From NCBI GenBank assembly GCA_963722575.1, contig CAVRNR010000022.1, positions 1,426,001 to 1,490,000 of the forward strand: a DNA stretch of 64,000 bases, written 5' to 3'. How positions within the stretch are numbered: position 1 is the stretch's first letter; each line of letters opens with the position of its first letter. Made by a program: the position numbers and the translations under genes. The stretch comes from Fen-178 sp963722575. GTDB lineage: Bacteria > Acidobacteriota > Terriglobia > Bryobacterales > Bryobacteraceae. A model generated the notes under the pieces. It was not told the DNA's origin and made no database searches. It saw only the letters and a program-made list of their open reading frames with translations. Shown one piece after another: positions 24,831 to 33,866 of this stretch.

Positions 24831-25544
24831 ATGGGCAGCGTGGCGGAAACCCGTGCGGATCACACCCAAATCCTGGCGCAGGCGCCGATTTTCTCCGGAC
24901 TCACCGAGGCGGAATTGGGCTACCTTGTCGAGCGCGTTGCGCCGCGCCATTACTCGCCGGGCGAAATGGTTTTCGGTGAAGGAGAGCCGTGCGCCGGTCT
25001 GTACGTGGTCGAGCGTGGGCACGTTCGCGTCTTCAAGACCTCCGCCGCCGGCCGCGAGCAGGTGCTCACCATCGACGGTCCCGGCAGTTCGGTGGCGGAG
25101 ATCCCGGTATTCGATGGCGGCCCCTATCCCGCTTCGGGCGCCGCCGTGGACGATGTCACGCTGCTGTTTATCGGCAAGCAGGATTTCCATGCGCTGTGCC
25201 TGGCCCATCCGCAGGTGGCGCTCAAGGTGCTTCGCGTGGTGGGCGCGCGCCTGCGGCGGCTGGTCGGAATCATCGAAGAACTCTCGTTCACCACGGTGCG
25301 CCACCGGCTGGTCTCGCTTCTGTGCCGGCTGGCGCAACGGGAGGGCAGGCAGACGGCCGAAGGCCTGGAGTTCTCACTGCCCGCCAGCCACCAGGAGTTG
25401 GCAGCGCAGATCGGGACCGTACGCGAGCTGGTTTCGCGTAATCTCTCCCGGTTGCAGGCCGAAGGGTTGGTGAAGGTGGAAGGCCGCACCGTAGTGATTC
25501 GCGATCTCAAATTGCTGGAGGCGGAACTCGAAGGCGGCGAATAG
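24831..25544 (+). CDS. Crp/Fnr-family transcription regulator, probably NO- or redox-responsive
   Basis: A 237-residue protein with an N-terminal cyclic-nucleotide-type beta barrel (residues 20-120), a long dimerisation helix (125-150) and a C-terminal winged helix (165-230). The recognition helix TVRELVSRNLSRL carries Glu199, Ser202 and Arg203 in the spacing of E. coli FNR Glu209/Ser212/Arg213, the residues that read TTGA half-sites. No cysteine cluster for an iron-sulfur centre is present (three scattered Cys), so it is not an oxygen-sensing FNR and may be DNR/NnrR-like. It lies between the NO reductase and RIC genes, 8 bases before a 14-bp palindrome likely to be its target. Confidence 0.87.
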   Translation: MGSVAETRADHTQILAQAPIFSGLTEAELGYLVERVAPRHYSPGEMVFGEGEPCAGLYVVERGHVRVFKTSAAGREQVLTIDGPGSSVAEIPVFDGGPYPASGAAVDDVTLLFIGKQDFHALCLAHPQVALKVLRVVGARLRRLVGIIEELSFTTVRHRLVSLLCRLAQREGRQTAEGLEFSLPASHQELAAQIGTVRELVSRNLSRLQAEGLVKVEGRTVVIRDLKLLEAELEGGE

Positions 25545-25552
25545 CCGCTGGT

Positions 25553-25566
25553 GTGACTAAAGTCAT
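25553..25566. promoter_or_regulatory. Candidate Crp/Fnr-type operator upstream of the RIC gene
   Basis: GTGACTAAAGTCAT, nearly palindromic, centred about 55 bases before the RIC-gene ATG and starting 9 bases after the regulator stop. It matches the site at 21726-21739 upstream of ldh at 12 of 14 positions and sits at about the same distance from the start codon. Confidence 0.6.
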
Positions 25567-25614
25567 AGGCATGCCGCCCGCGCATCGTTAACCTCGATCT
25601 TGGAGGCGGAAACG

Positions 25615-26352
25615 ATGAGCGCGATCATGACCAAGACAGTAGGCGAGCTGGCGGCGGAAAACCCGGCCGCCACGCGGGTTTTCGAGAAGCTGGGAATCGA
25701 TTACTGCTGCGGCGGCAGCGACACGCTGGAGCAGGCTTGCCGCGCGGCCCGGCTGCCGCTGGAGACGGTGAGGAATTCCATAGAAATGGAATTGGAGACG
25801 GGCCGGGCCGCGGCGCGAGACCGGGACTGGAAAACTGAGCCTCTGGCCGAGTTGATCGCGCATATCCGGAACACCCACCACCAGTACACGCGGGCGGCGC
25901 TCGCGCGCCTGGGGCCGCTGTTCGACAAGGTCTGCTCGGTCCACGGGAATAACCACCCCGAACTGGCGCCCATGCGGGCGACGTTCGGCGATCTTGCCCA
26001 GGAACTGGCGACCCACCTGATGAAAGAAGAGATGGTTCTGTTCCCTTATATCGTGCGTATGGAGGAGGCCGTTCTGGAGAAATCGACGGTCCTGCCGGCG
26101 CCCTTCGGCAGCGTACGGAACCCGATCGCCATGATGCTGCGCGAGCACGACGGCGCCGGCCAGGCGCTGCGGGAAATCCGTGCGGCCGGTAACGGCTACA
26201 TAGCGCCGGCGGACGCCTGCGCCAGCTATTGCTCCCTGTACCAGACGCTGGCCGAATTCGAAACCGACCTGCACCAGCACATCCACCTGGAAAACAATAT
26301 CCTGTTTCCGCGCGCCATCGAAATGGAACGGGGCGTTGCGACGCGGCCATGA
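25615..26352 (+). CDS. ric: Iron-sulfur cluster repair di-iron protein (RIC; ScdA/YtfE type)
   Basis: About 245 residues. The N-terminal ScdA_N domain contains the Cys pair in KLGIDYCCGGSDTLEQAC (near 31-32). A hemerythrin-like four-helix domain follows with its iron ligands: HIRNTHHQYT, HGNNHPEL, HLMKEEMVLFPY, REHDGAG and HQHIHLENNILFPRA. RIC proteins repair iron-sulfur clusters damaged by NO or peroxide. The ATG at 25615 has GGAGG eight bases upstream. The nnrS-like gene overlaps its stop by ATGA, and a candidate operator lies 50 bases upstream. Confidence 0.9.
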   Translation: MSAIMTKTVGELAAENPAATRVFEKLGIDYCCGGSDTLEQACRAARLPLETVRNSIEMELETGRAAARDRDWKTEPLAELIAHIRNTHHQYTRAALARLGPLFDKVCSVHGNNHPELAPMRATFGDLAQELATHLMKEEMVLFPYIVRMEEAVLEKSTVLPAPFGSVRNPIAMMLREHDGAGQALREIRAAGNGYIAPADACASYCSLYQTLAEFETDLHQHIHLENNILFPRAIEMERGVATRP

Positions 26353-27680
26353 GTCCGGGTTTGACGCGCATAGAGGTTCAGGAGGGCCGGCGGCTCACTC
26401 CGCAGCAGATCTTCGCCGCCACGGCGGCGCGCGAGACAAGCCTATCGCGATTGTTAATGACCTACATCGCGACGGGACTGGTATTCATGCTGCTTCCCGG
26501 CACATTTCTGGGAGTGTGGAATCTGTTCGCGATCAGCAGCCGCCGGGCGCCGAATTCCATTCCCGCCGCCTGGATTCAGGCGCATGGCCATGCGCAGGTC
26601 TTCGGTTGGATTGGCACGTTCATCCTCGGCATCGGCTTCTACTCCATCCCCAAGCTGCGCCGACTGAACGGGTTCGCACTCCCGGCGGCGTGGACATCCT
26701 GGGTGCTGTGGACCTCGGGCGTGACCCTCCGCTGGCTCGCGGGCGTATACCAGTGGCGCTGGCGGGTTTTGCTGCCGTTATCGGCGGCCCTAGAAGTCGC
26801 CGCGTTCCTGATCTTCTTCCGCTCCGTTTCCGGTCATCGGCCCGCGGGCGCCGGGAAAAAGAAGCTGGACGCATGGGTGCTGGTTGTGATCGCCGGCGCC
26901 CTGGGGCTGATGCTGGCGTTATTGGCGAACCTGGGCGCGGCCCTGTTCCTGGCGCGGCGCGGCGCGGCCCCCGAGCTCTCCGCCGAATTCGATCGGCGAA
27001 TCCTGGCCCTTCAGACCTGGGGATTCCTGGTGCCTTTCGTCTGGGGTTTCAGCGCCAGATGGCTGCCGGTATTCTTAGGGCTGCGCCCGGTGCGCACCCG
27101 GGCGCTGCTGGCGGCTGTAGCGGTGAACTCCGCGGGCGTGCTGGCGTCCCTGGCAGGCCGGACAGCGGCCTCGGCCATCCTGCTCGCGGCGGGAATCCTT
27201 ACGGCCGTCCGCGCGCTGCGGCTTTTCGAGGCGCCGGAGCGCCCGGCGAAGACGGAGGGCGTGCACGCGAGCTATCCCATCTTCGTGCGCATGGCCTATG
27301 CTTGGGCCGCTGTCGCGGCGGGGCTTGGTATCTGGAGTGCTTTCGCGGCCAACTCCCACGGTATTTCAGGAGCCTCGCGCCATGCTCTGACGGTCGGATT
27401 CCTGGCCACGATGGTGTTTGCGGTGGGCCAGCGTGTCTTGCCTGCCTTCTCAGGTATGCGGCTGCTGTTCAGCCGCGGGTTGATGTTCGCCGGGCTGCTT
27501 CTGCTGGCTGGCGGATGCCTGCTGCGCGTGGCCTCGGAGATTTTGGCGTACCAGGGCGTGGTGGCCGCGGCCTGGTCGTGGCTGGCGGCATCGGCGATTT
27601 GTGAAATGGCGGCGGTCACGGCCTTTGCAGGGAATCTACTGGTTACATTCGCGCGGACCCGGCGGACCAGCGGGGCGTAG
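26349..27680 (+). CDS. nnrS: NnrS-family haem/copper membrane protein
   Basis: About 443 residues with roughly 12 hydrophobic segments and conserved His in or near helices (AAWIQAHGHAQVFGWIG; SRHALTVGFLATMVFAVGQRVLPAF). NnrS proteins bind haem and copper and relieve NO stress by unknown chemistry, often as part of NnrR/DNR regulons. The frame is open upstream to 26229; the ATG at 26349 is used because it overlaps the RIC stop (ATGA). The next gene encodes a membrane ferredoxin, 78 bases on, so three genes probably share one transcript. Confidence 0.88.
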   Translation: MSPGLTRIEVQEGRRLTPQQIFAATAARETSLSRLLMTYIATGLVFMLLPGTFLGVWNLFAISSRRAPNSIPAAWIQAHGHAQVFGWIGTFILGIGFYSIPKLRRLNGFALPAAWTSWVLWTSGVTLRWLAGVYQWRWRVLLPLSAALEVAAFLIFFRSVSGHRPAGAGKKKLDAWVLVVIAGALGLMLALLANLGAALFLARRGAAPELSAEFDRRILALQTWGFLVPFVWGFSARWLPVFLGLRPVRTRALLAAVAVNSAGVLASLAGRTAASAILLAAGILTAVRALRLFEAPERPAKTEGVHASYPIFVRMAYAWAAVAAGLGIWSAFAANSHGISGASRHALTVGFLATMVFAVGQRVLPAFSGMRLLFSRGLMFAGLLLLAGGCLLRVASEILAYQGVVAAAWSWLAASAICEMAAVTAFAGNLLVTFARTRRTSGA

Positions 27681-27758
27681 GGAGAGGTGCTTTTCGATGG
27701 CGCGCCGACGAGTCCTTCGTCTGGGAAGCGCGGCCGCGGGAAGCCGGAGATGGAACCG

Positions 27759-28808
27759 ATGTCGGTAATTGCCGCCCCGTTCAAAACGCCCCGCAAGAAA
27801 CTCGTGAAGGTGGCGCCTCCGGACTACTCACAGGCCCTGCGGCACGCACTTCAGCTCGGCTTCCTGGCGCTCAACGTCTGGATTGGAATTCAGTTTTATC
27901 TCTTCGTGCGCTACTACGAAACGGGCGGCCGGTCCGCGTTCGCCGCTCGTCCCGCCGGCGTGGAAGGGTGGCTACCCATCGCCTCCCTGATGAATCTCAA
28001 GATCCTGCTGGCGACCGGCCGCGTGCCTGGCCTCCACGCGGCAGGCATGTTCCTGCTCATCGCGTTTGTGGGGATCTCGTGGGTTTTTCGCAAGGCTTTC
28101 TGCGCATGGCTGTGCCCGGTGGGAACCGTCTCCGAGTATCTCTGGCGCTTCGGGCGGCGCATCTGCGGCCACAATTTCCGGTTGCCGCGCGCGCTCGATA
28201 TCGGTATGCGCAGCCTCAAGTACATCCTGCTGGGGCTGTTTCTGTACGCGGTCGGCGCGATGCCGGTGGCTGCCATCCGTGCGTTTCTCGAAGGTCCCTA
28301 CGGCATGGTGGACGACGTCAAGATGCTGAACTTCTTCCGCTTTCTGGGCCTCGGTGGCGGCACCGTGATGGCCATTCTGGTAATCGCGTCGGTTTTCGTT
28401 CAGAATTTCTGGTGCCGCTATCTCTGCCCTTACGGCGCGCTGATGGGCGCCGTTTCTGCCGCCAGCCCACTGGGCATCCGCCGCGATGCCAACCTGTGTA
28501 TCGACTGCGGCAAGTGCGCCCACGCCTGCCCCGCCGTGCTACCGGTAGACCGCCTGGTTTGGATCCGGTCGGCCGAATGCACCGGCTGCCTGGAATGCGC
28601 CGCAGCGTGTCCCGCGGCGGGCGCGCTGTTCCTCTCCACTCCCCTACGCCGCAAACGCGTCTCGGCATGGGCGGTAGCCGCCGGGATCGCCGGGTTGTTT
28701 CTGGGCATCTGCGGCTACGCGCACTGGACAGGCCACTGGAACTCCGATCTCCCCAGCCGCGCCTATTTCGAGCTGATTCCGCACGCCAACGAGTTCCAGC
28801 ACCCGTAG
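27759..28808 (+). CDS. NapH/NosR/CcoG-like membrane protein with two 4Fe-4S clusters
   Basis: About 349 residues. Five or so membrane helices bear two CxxxCP motifs (FCAWLCPVG and WCRYLCPYGAL), then a ferredoxin segment CIDCGKCAHACP plus CTGCLECAAACP, and a last membrane helix. This is the architecture of NapH and the C-terminal half of NosR, which pass electrons from quinol toward periplasmic reductases. No nos or nap genes are seen here, so it may serve NO metabolism or another partner. Of three in-frame starts (27687, 27750, 27759) I choose 27759, which has GGAG nine bases before it. Confidence 0.85.
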   Translation: MSVIAAPFKTPRKKLVKVAPPDYSQALRHALQLGFLALNVWIGIQFYLFVRYYETGGRSAFAARPAGVEGWLPIASLMNLKILLATGRVPGLHAAGMFLLIAFVGISWVFRKAFCAWLCPVGTVSEYLWRFGRRICGHNFRLPRALDIGMRSLKYILLGLFLYAVGAMPVAAIRAFLEGPYGMVDDVKMLNFFRFLGLGGGTVMAILVIASVFVQNFWCRYLCPYGALMGAVSAASPLGIRRDANLCIDCGKCAHACPAVLPVDRLVWIRSAECTGCLECAAACPAAGALFLSTPLRRKRVSAWAVAAGIAGLFLGICGYAHWTGHWNSDLPSRAYFELIPHANEFQHP

Positions 28809-29029
28809 CGAACCCGACTCAGAAGGCGGAGCATCGGGTACGTGAGGGAACGGCTGCGGCCGGCTGACGGCGCACTCGGATTGGTGTTGATTAATCCCCT
28901 TCTCACAAGTGATCCGCCGCACGGTAGCCGTCGCGGTCCCCCCATCTGGGAAACTACGCTCCAATCAGGGAGCCTGAGAAAATGCTTACCGAGGGGGTTG
29001 TTTTAACGCCCGTTGGGGACCTGCTCCAC

Positions 29030-31246
29030 TCAGCGCGGCGACGGCCGGAATTCCAGCGTGCTCTTGGCCTCCACCTTGCGGAACTGCATCGGGTAGCTCC
29101 GCCCGTTGTAATAATCCGTCCACTCGTCCCGGTAGTGGCTGGAAAGGACCTGCCCCGACTGGCCGATTTGCACGTTCAGCAGCGAACGGTCCCAGTCGCC
29201 CAGGTCGGCGTTCATGCGCATCGAAGGGCCCAAAAGCCTGGTCGTCTGCTTGACCGTGGTGGAGGAACCGCTCATGGGCACGGGCCCGATATCGAAATAC
29301 TTGCCGATCATGGGGATCTGGTGGATCACCGGGTGATCGATGGAGACTTGCAGATACGCGCCGTACCGCCAGCGCCGGATGTCGCGGCCCTGCATGCCGG
29401 TTCCTTCCTCTACCGCGTCCGCCAGCGCCCGCAATAACACTTCGTCGTAATCCCGGAACCATCCGGCAGGCCGCTCGCGGAAGAGCCTTTCAACCACCGC
29501 GGGCGCCATGTTGAAGTCATAAGCCAGGCCCTTGCCGGGCGAGGCGCTGTCGGCTACCGAAGTGCGCACGTGCTGGTAAGCCAGGGCGATCAGGAAGGGC
29601 GCGGCCAGGTCCTTCTCCATCTGGCCATTCCATCCGCGCAGCAAGGCGACCGCGGTCTCTAGCCGGGGGTTGTGGGCGTGGCGCTTGTCGTAGGCGGCCA
29701 CGATTTCGGAGGCCAGGAACTTGCTGAAGCCCGAGTAAACGTCGCGCTGCACACTGAGCAGATCCTGGGCGCGCCAGCCATTGTGCGCGGAGAGCAGATC
29801 GCGGATTTGCCGGGCACGGTAGGGCGGGTAGAAATTCCCGCTCACCTCGTGCTGGTAGCCCGGCGGAAACGGGTTCTGGTTGGCCGAGGCAATGATCCCG
29901 CTGGGCGGGTTGAAGACCGCGGGAAGCTGGTCGAACGGGATGAAGCCGTCCCAATCGAAATCGCCCGACGAGCCGTCCACCGGCAGGTCGCCCGTGTACC
30001 CGCGCCGGTTGGGCAGCTTGCCGGCGGCGTGATAGCCGATGTTGCCGTCCACGTCGGCGTAGACGAAATTCGAGCCGGGGCCGGGCCAGCGCGCCAGGGC
30101 GGCGGTGAACTGCGGCCAGTTCTGCGCACGGTCCATTTCGAGGATCGGGAACTGCATGATACCGGGCTCGGCCGCCACCCAGCGCAGCGCCATGCGGTCG
30201 TTGCCCTCGGTGACGAACAGCGGGCCGTGGCGCGTCACCCATACCACGATCTCGGTGGGCGCCTGGCCCTTGATGCGGATGATCTCGCGTTCGGCGCGCG
30301 CCTGCTCCACCTTCCCGCGGTACAGATAGCGGCCCGTGCGGTCGTCGAACTTCTCGATATAGAGGTCTTGCACGTCGAACTGGAGGTTGGTGATGCCCCA
30401 GGCAATGCGCTGGTTGTGGCCCACCATCACGCCCGGCACGCCCGGCAGCGCCACGCCGGAGACGTCCAGGCCCGGCGCCGCAAGGTGCGTCATGTACCAG
30501 GTGCCGGGCAGCGAGTATTCCAGGTGCATGTCGTTCGCGAGGAGCGGCTTGCCGGAAGCCGTGTGGCTGCCGGCCATGGCCCATGCGTTGGAGCCCGGCT
30601 GCACGTCGCCGGTGGCGCTCACCGGGAACAGGAAATCGACTTTTTGCGCATCGCCTTCGGCCAGCATGTCGCGCTTGAGAATCTCGTTCCGCCACGTGTT
30701 GGTGAGCGTCCGGAACATGTGCAGGCAGAGCAGCAGGGAATCCACCGTGCTCCAGGGCCGCGGCTGGTAACCCAGCAGCGTGAACTCCAGCGGCAGATCG
30801 CCGGCGTGAGTGGCGATAAAGTGGTTCACGCCCCGGGCATAAGCCGCCAAGGCCGCGCGGTCTTCCGGAGGCAGCGCGACGTAGGCGTCTTCGGCGATGC
30901 GCCGCAGCCGTAGCCGGCGCGATTCGCGGTCCGAATCGAGGCCCGCCGGACCCAGAATCTCGGCCAGATCGCCGCCCGCGTAGCGCCGCAGCGCGTCCAT
31001 CTGCCACAGCCGGTCCTGCGCCGTGACATAGCCCTGGATGAAGAGCGCGTCCTCCTGGCTGGCGGCCCGAATATGCGGCACCCCCAGCGCGTCGAACGAT
31101 ACCGAAGCGGCGGCATCGATGGGCGCGTCGATGGTCCCCGACCGTTGCGGCAGCGGCCGCCACGCGCACCAGTACACGAGGGCCAGCGCCACCGCCAGCA
31201 GAATGGCGATCGCGAAATTCACGTATCTGACGATTCGGGCGATCAA
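29030..31246 (-). CDS. Penicillin-acylase-family amidohydrolase, membrane-anchored or secreted
   Basis: A 738-residue Ntn hydrolase of peptidase family S45. It has one N-terminal hydrophobic anchor (FAIAILLAVALALVYWCAW), then the alpha part, a spacer, and the beta-chain start GSNAWAMAGSHTASGKPLLAND, where self-cleavage before the Ser frees the catalytic N-terminus (Ser near residue 219). Further beta-chain signatures are GVMVGHNQRIAWGITN and IIASANQNPFPPGY. The family hydrolyses amides such as penicillins and acyl-homoserine lactones. The physiological substrate is unknown. It is a single gene, not obviously in an operon. Confidence 0.88.
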   Translation of the reverse strand: MIARIVRYVNFAIAILLAVALALVYWCAWRPLPQRSGTIDAPIDAAASVSFDALGVPHIRAASQEDALFIQGYVTAQDRLWQMDALRRYAGGDLAEILGPAGLDSDRESRRLRLRRIAEDAYVALPPEDRAALAAYARGVNHFIATHAGDLPLEFTLLGYQPRPWSTVDSLLLCLHMFRTLTNTWRNEILKRDMLAEGDAQKVDFLFPVSATGDVQPGSNAWAMAGSHTASGKPLLANDMHLEYSLPGTWYMTHLAAPGLDVSGVALPGVPGVMVGHNQRIAWGITNLQFDVQDLYIEKFDDRTGRYLYRGKVEQARAEREIIRIKGQAPTEIVVWVTRHGPLFVTEGNDRMALRWVAAEPGIMQFPILEMDRAQNWPQFTAALARWPGPGSNFVYADVDGNIGYHAAGKLPNRRGYTGDLPVDGSSGDFDWDGFIPFDQLPAVFNPPSGIIASANQNPFPPGYQHEVSGNFYPPYRARQIRDLLSAHNGWRAQDLLSVQRDVYSGFSKFLASEIVAAYDKRHAHNPRLETAVALLRGWNGQMEKDLAAPFLIALAYQHVRTSVADSASPGKGLAYDFNMAPAVVERLFRERPAGWFRDYDEVLLRALADAVEEGTGMQGRDIRRWRYGAYLQVSIDHPVIHQIPMIGKYFDIGPVPMSGSSTTVKQTTRLLGPSMRMNADLGDWDRSLLNVQIGQSGQVLSSHYRDEWTDYYNGRSYPMQFRKVEAKSTLEFRPSPR

Positions 31247-31281
31247 GGGCTAGAATAGCACCGGCCGCTTACCGACAGAAT

Positions 31282-31331
31282 GGGCAAGCTAAAGCATGCC
31301 CCACCAAGGTGGGGCATGCTTTAGCTTGCCC
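31282..31331. repeat. Perfect 24-bp palindrome with 2-base spacer
   Basis: Arms 31282-31305 and 31308-31331 are exact inverted copies. It lies between the divergent starts of the acylase gene (31246) and the CorC gene (31370), which makes a terminator unlikely. One arm recurs at 54628-54651 with one mismatch, and part of it at about 48771-48785. Confidence 0.8.
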
Positions 31332-31369
31332 AGGTTGTCCTTAGCATCCCGCCGGCAAACTCCGGTAGA

Positions 31370-32731
31370 ATGATTTGGGATCACGTGCCTTACTCCCCAT
31401 TTCGCATACTGCTGGTGGTTCTGCTGATCGCCGTCAACGGCTTCTTCGCGGGCGCCGAAGTGGCATTGATTTCCGTCCGCCACTCGCGGCTCCGGCAAAT
31501 GGCGGAGGAAGGGCAGGCGGGCGCGCAGGCGGCGCTCAGCCTGCTCTCCAACCCCGGGCGCCTGCTCTCGGTGACGCAGATCGGCGTCACGCTGGCCAGC
31601 CTGGGCCTCGGTTGGGCCGGGGAGAACACGCTCTACGGGATCCTCATCGGTCTGTTCCATCCCGTCACCACTCCCCTCACCGCCAAGTTTCTCCACGCCG
31701 CCAGCTTTGCGATTTCGTTTCTGGTCATCAGTTACTTCCACGTGGTGATGGGGGAAGTGGTGCCGAAGAACCTCGCCATCGCCAAAGCCGACCGCCTGGC
31801 CGTGCTGGTGGCTCCGGCGCTGCTGGTGTTCTACCGCCTCTCGAGCGTGTTTGTGGTGGTCATCGAACGCTCCGCGGGCGCCATCACCCGCGCGCTCAAG
31901 CTCAAGGGCGGAGCCCAGGGCGGCCATTCGGCGGAGGAATTGAAGCTCATCGTTAGTTCCAGCCGCGGCCTGGGATACTTGCCGGAGGCCCAGGAGGACA
32001 TGATCCACCGCGTGCTCGACCTGGGCAATGTCGCCGTGCGCGAGATCATGGTGCCGCGCAACGACATCGTTTCTATTCCGGTGGACGCCACGCTCGACCA
32101 GGTGTTGCAGACCATGCTCGAGAAGCGGCACTCGCGCTTGCCGGTGTACCAAGGCGCGCCCGAGAAGATCGCCGGCATCCTGCACTACAAGGATCTGTTG
32201 CCGGTTTGGGAGGAGCGCCGCCGGGCCCTTCGCGCCGGCCGGCCCAGCCGCGCCTTTCACATCGCCAGGCTCATTCGCCCGCACCTGGTGGTCCCCGAGA
32301 CCAAACCGCTCTCGCAGATGCTGGATGAGTTCCAGCGGGGCAGTTCGCACATTGCCATGGTCGTGGACGAGTTCGGAACCATCGTCGGGATGCTGACCGT
32401 GAAGGACGTGCTGGAGGACGTGGTCGGCAAAATCGAGGACGAGCACGACGAGAAGAGCGTGCGCTGCGTTCCCGAAGCCGAAGAAACGGAACTGGACGGC
32501 GCCACGCGAATCCGCGATCTCGAAGCCGAGTTCGGCATCGAGATTCCCGCCGACGCAGGTTTCGAGACGCTGGCGGGCTTTCTGCTGTTTCGCCTGGGTA
32601 AAATCCCCAGCGCCGGGGAGTTCGTCGAGTACCAGGGCAGGCGTTACACGGTGCTGGAAATGGACCGCAACCGCATCGCGCGGGTGAAGATCGAGAAACT
32701 GCCCGACCCGCCCGCCCCTGTGCCGGGTTAG
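31370..32731 (+). CDS. CNNM/CorC (HlyC) family membrane protein with CBS pair
   Basis: A 453-residue protein with an N-terminal DUF21/CNNM transmembrane domain of three to four helices (ILLVVLLIAVNGFFAGAEVALI; LGLGWAGENTLYG; FHVVMGEVVPKNLAIA), a tandem CBS domain (EIMVPRNDIVSIPVDA; HIAMVVDEFGTIVGMLTVKDVLEDVVG) and a C-terminal CorC_HlyC transporter-associated domain. Such proteins act in Mg2+/Co2+ efflux or homeostasis; the hemolysin name is historical. It is followed 12 bases later by the AI-2E-type permease gene. Confidence 0.9.
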   Translation: MIWDHVPYSPFRILLVVLLIAVNGFFAGAEVALISVRHSRLRQMAEEGQAGAQAALSLLSNPGRLLSVTQIGVTLASLGLGWAGENTLYGILIGLFHPVTTPLTAKFLHAASFAISFLVISYFHVVMGEVVPKNLAIAKADRLAVLVAPALLVFYRLSSVFVVVIERSAGAITRALKLKGGAQGGHSAEELKLIVSSSRGLGYLPEAQEDMIHRVLDLGNVAVREIMVPRNDIVSIPVDATLDQVLQTMLEKRHSRLPVYQGAPEKIAGILHYKDLLPVWEERRRALRAGRPSRAFHIARLIRPHLVVPETKPLSQMLDEFQRGSSHIAMVVDEFGTIVGMLTVKDVLEDVVGKIEDEHDEKSVRCVPEAEETELDGATRIRDLEAEFGIEIPADAGFETLAGFLLFRLGKIPSAGEFVEYQGRRYTVLEMDRNRIARVKIEKLPDPPAPVPG

Positions 32732-32743
32732 AATTGGACCGAC

Positions 32744-33790
32744 ATGCTTGGGATTGACCGTTCCGCGGCGCGCTACACCTGGACGGCCGCACTGGTGGTG
32801 CTGCTGCTCTGGCTGGTGTACCAGATCCGCGGGACCTTGTTCATTTTCATCCTGGCGCTGCTCTTCGCCTATCTGCTTTCGCCCCTGGTGAACCTGATCG
32901 ACCGGTTCTTGCCGGGCAGCCGATCGCGCACTCTCGCGCTCGCCCTCGCTTATGTGATCTTCGTGGCGGCGATCGTTCTGATCGGAATTCAGATCGGCTC
33001 TCGCGTGGTGGAGCAGGCAACTTCACTGGAGAAGACGTTCCCCAGTACCGTGGCCGATTGGCATCCGCCCGCCGGATCGCTCGAGGCGCAGGCGGCGGAC
33101 AAAGTGCGCGCCGAGGTAGCCAAGTGGTCGAACGACCTGGTTTCCGAGCTTCCGCAACTCGGCGTGAGATTCCTGGCGGTGGCCAGGAATTTGGTCTACA
33201 TGGTGATCATCCCCATCCTGGGGTTCTTCTTCCTCAAGGATGCCGGCCTCATCCGTCGGCACATTCTCGACCTGGTGGATGAAGGCCCGCGCCGCGCTCT
33301 GCTCGACGACGTGCTGGCCGATACCCACCTGCTGCTGGCCCACTACATGCGCGCCATGGTGTTGCTCTCGCTCGGCACATTCACGGTTTACAGCGTCTTC
33401 TTTTCGATCCTGGGGATTCCCTACGCCATCCTGCTCGGCCTGCTGGGGGGCCTGCTGGAGTTTATCCCCACCATCGGCCCGGTGGTGGCGGGGCTGACGA
33501 TTCTGCTGGTTGCCGTGGTGTCCGGCGGCCACGTCCTGGCGGTTGTGATCTTCGTTCTGTGCTACCGCGTCTTCATGGATTACTTGGCTTCTCCTCACGT
33601 GATGGGGCAGGGAGTGGAACTGCACCCCTTGCTGCTGCTGTTTGGCGTCTTCGCGGGCGCGGAAGCGGCCGGCGTCGCGGGGGCGTTCCTGTCCGTGCCG
33701 GTGCTGGCGCTGGTGCGCATCCTCTACCGGCGCATCCGCAAGGCGCGGCTCACCGGGCGCCCGGTTTCGACCGGCGCCGCGGCGCCATGA
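32744..33790 (+). CDS. AI-2E family (PerM/YdiK) membrane permease
   Basis: A 348-residue protein with about eight hydrophobic segments: two at the N-terminus, a soluble stretch at residues 85-145, then a helical bundle containing LLGGLLEFIPTIGPVVAG, the family's signature segment (usually with E-x-IP-x-IGP). Members have been linked to export of autoinducer-2 or to Na+/H+ antiport; the substrate is unknown here. The ATG begins 12 bases after the CorC-type gene, so the two are likely one operon. Confidence 0.87.
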   Translation: MLGIDRSAARYTWTAALVVLLLWLVYQIRGTLFIFILALLFAYLLSPLVNLIDRFLPGSRSRTLALALAYVIFVAAIVLIGIQIGSRVVEQATSLEKTFPSTVADWHPPAGSLEAQAADKVRAEVAKWSNDLVSELPQLGVRFLAVARNLVYMVIIPILGFFFLKDAGLIRRHILDLVDEGPRRALLDDVLADTHLLLAHYMRAMVLLSLGTFTVYSVFFSILGIPYAILLGLLGGLLEFIPTIGPVVAGLTILLVAVVSGGHVLAVVIFVLCYRVFMDYLASPHVMGQGVELHPLLLLFGVFAGAEAAGVAGAFLSVPVLALVRILYRRIRKARLTGRPVSTGAAAP

Positions 33791-33866
33791 GAGTGCCCAT
33801 CTGGCTGGCGCGCGCCCCCACTGCCACCTGCGCATGCCGTATGATCGCGTCCGATCTGTGCCGCTC

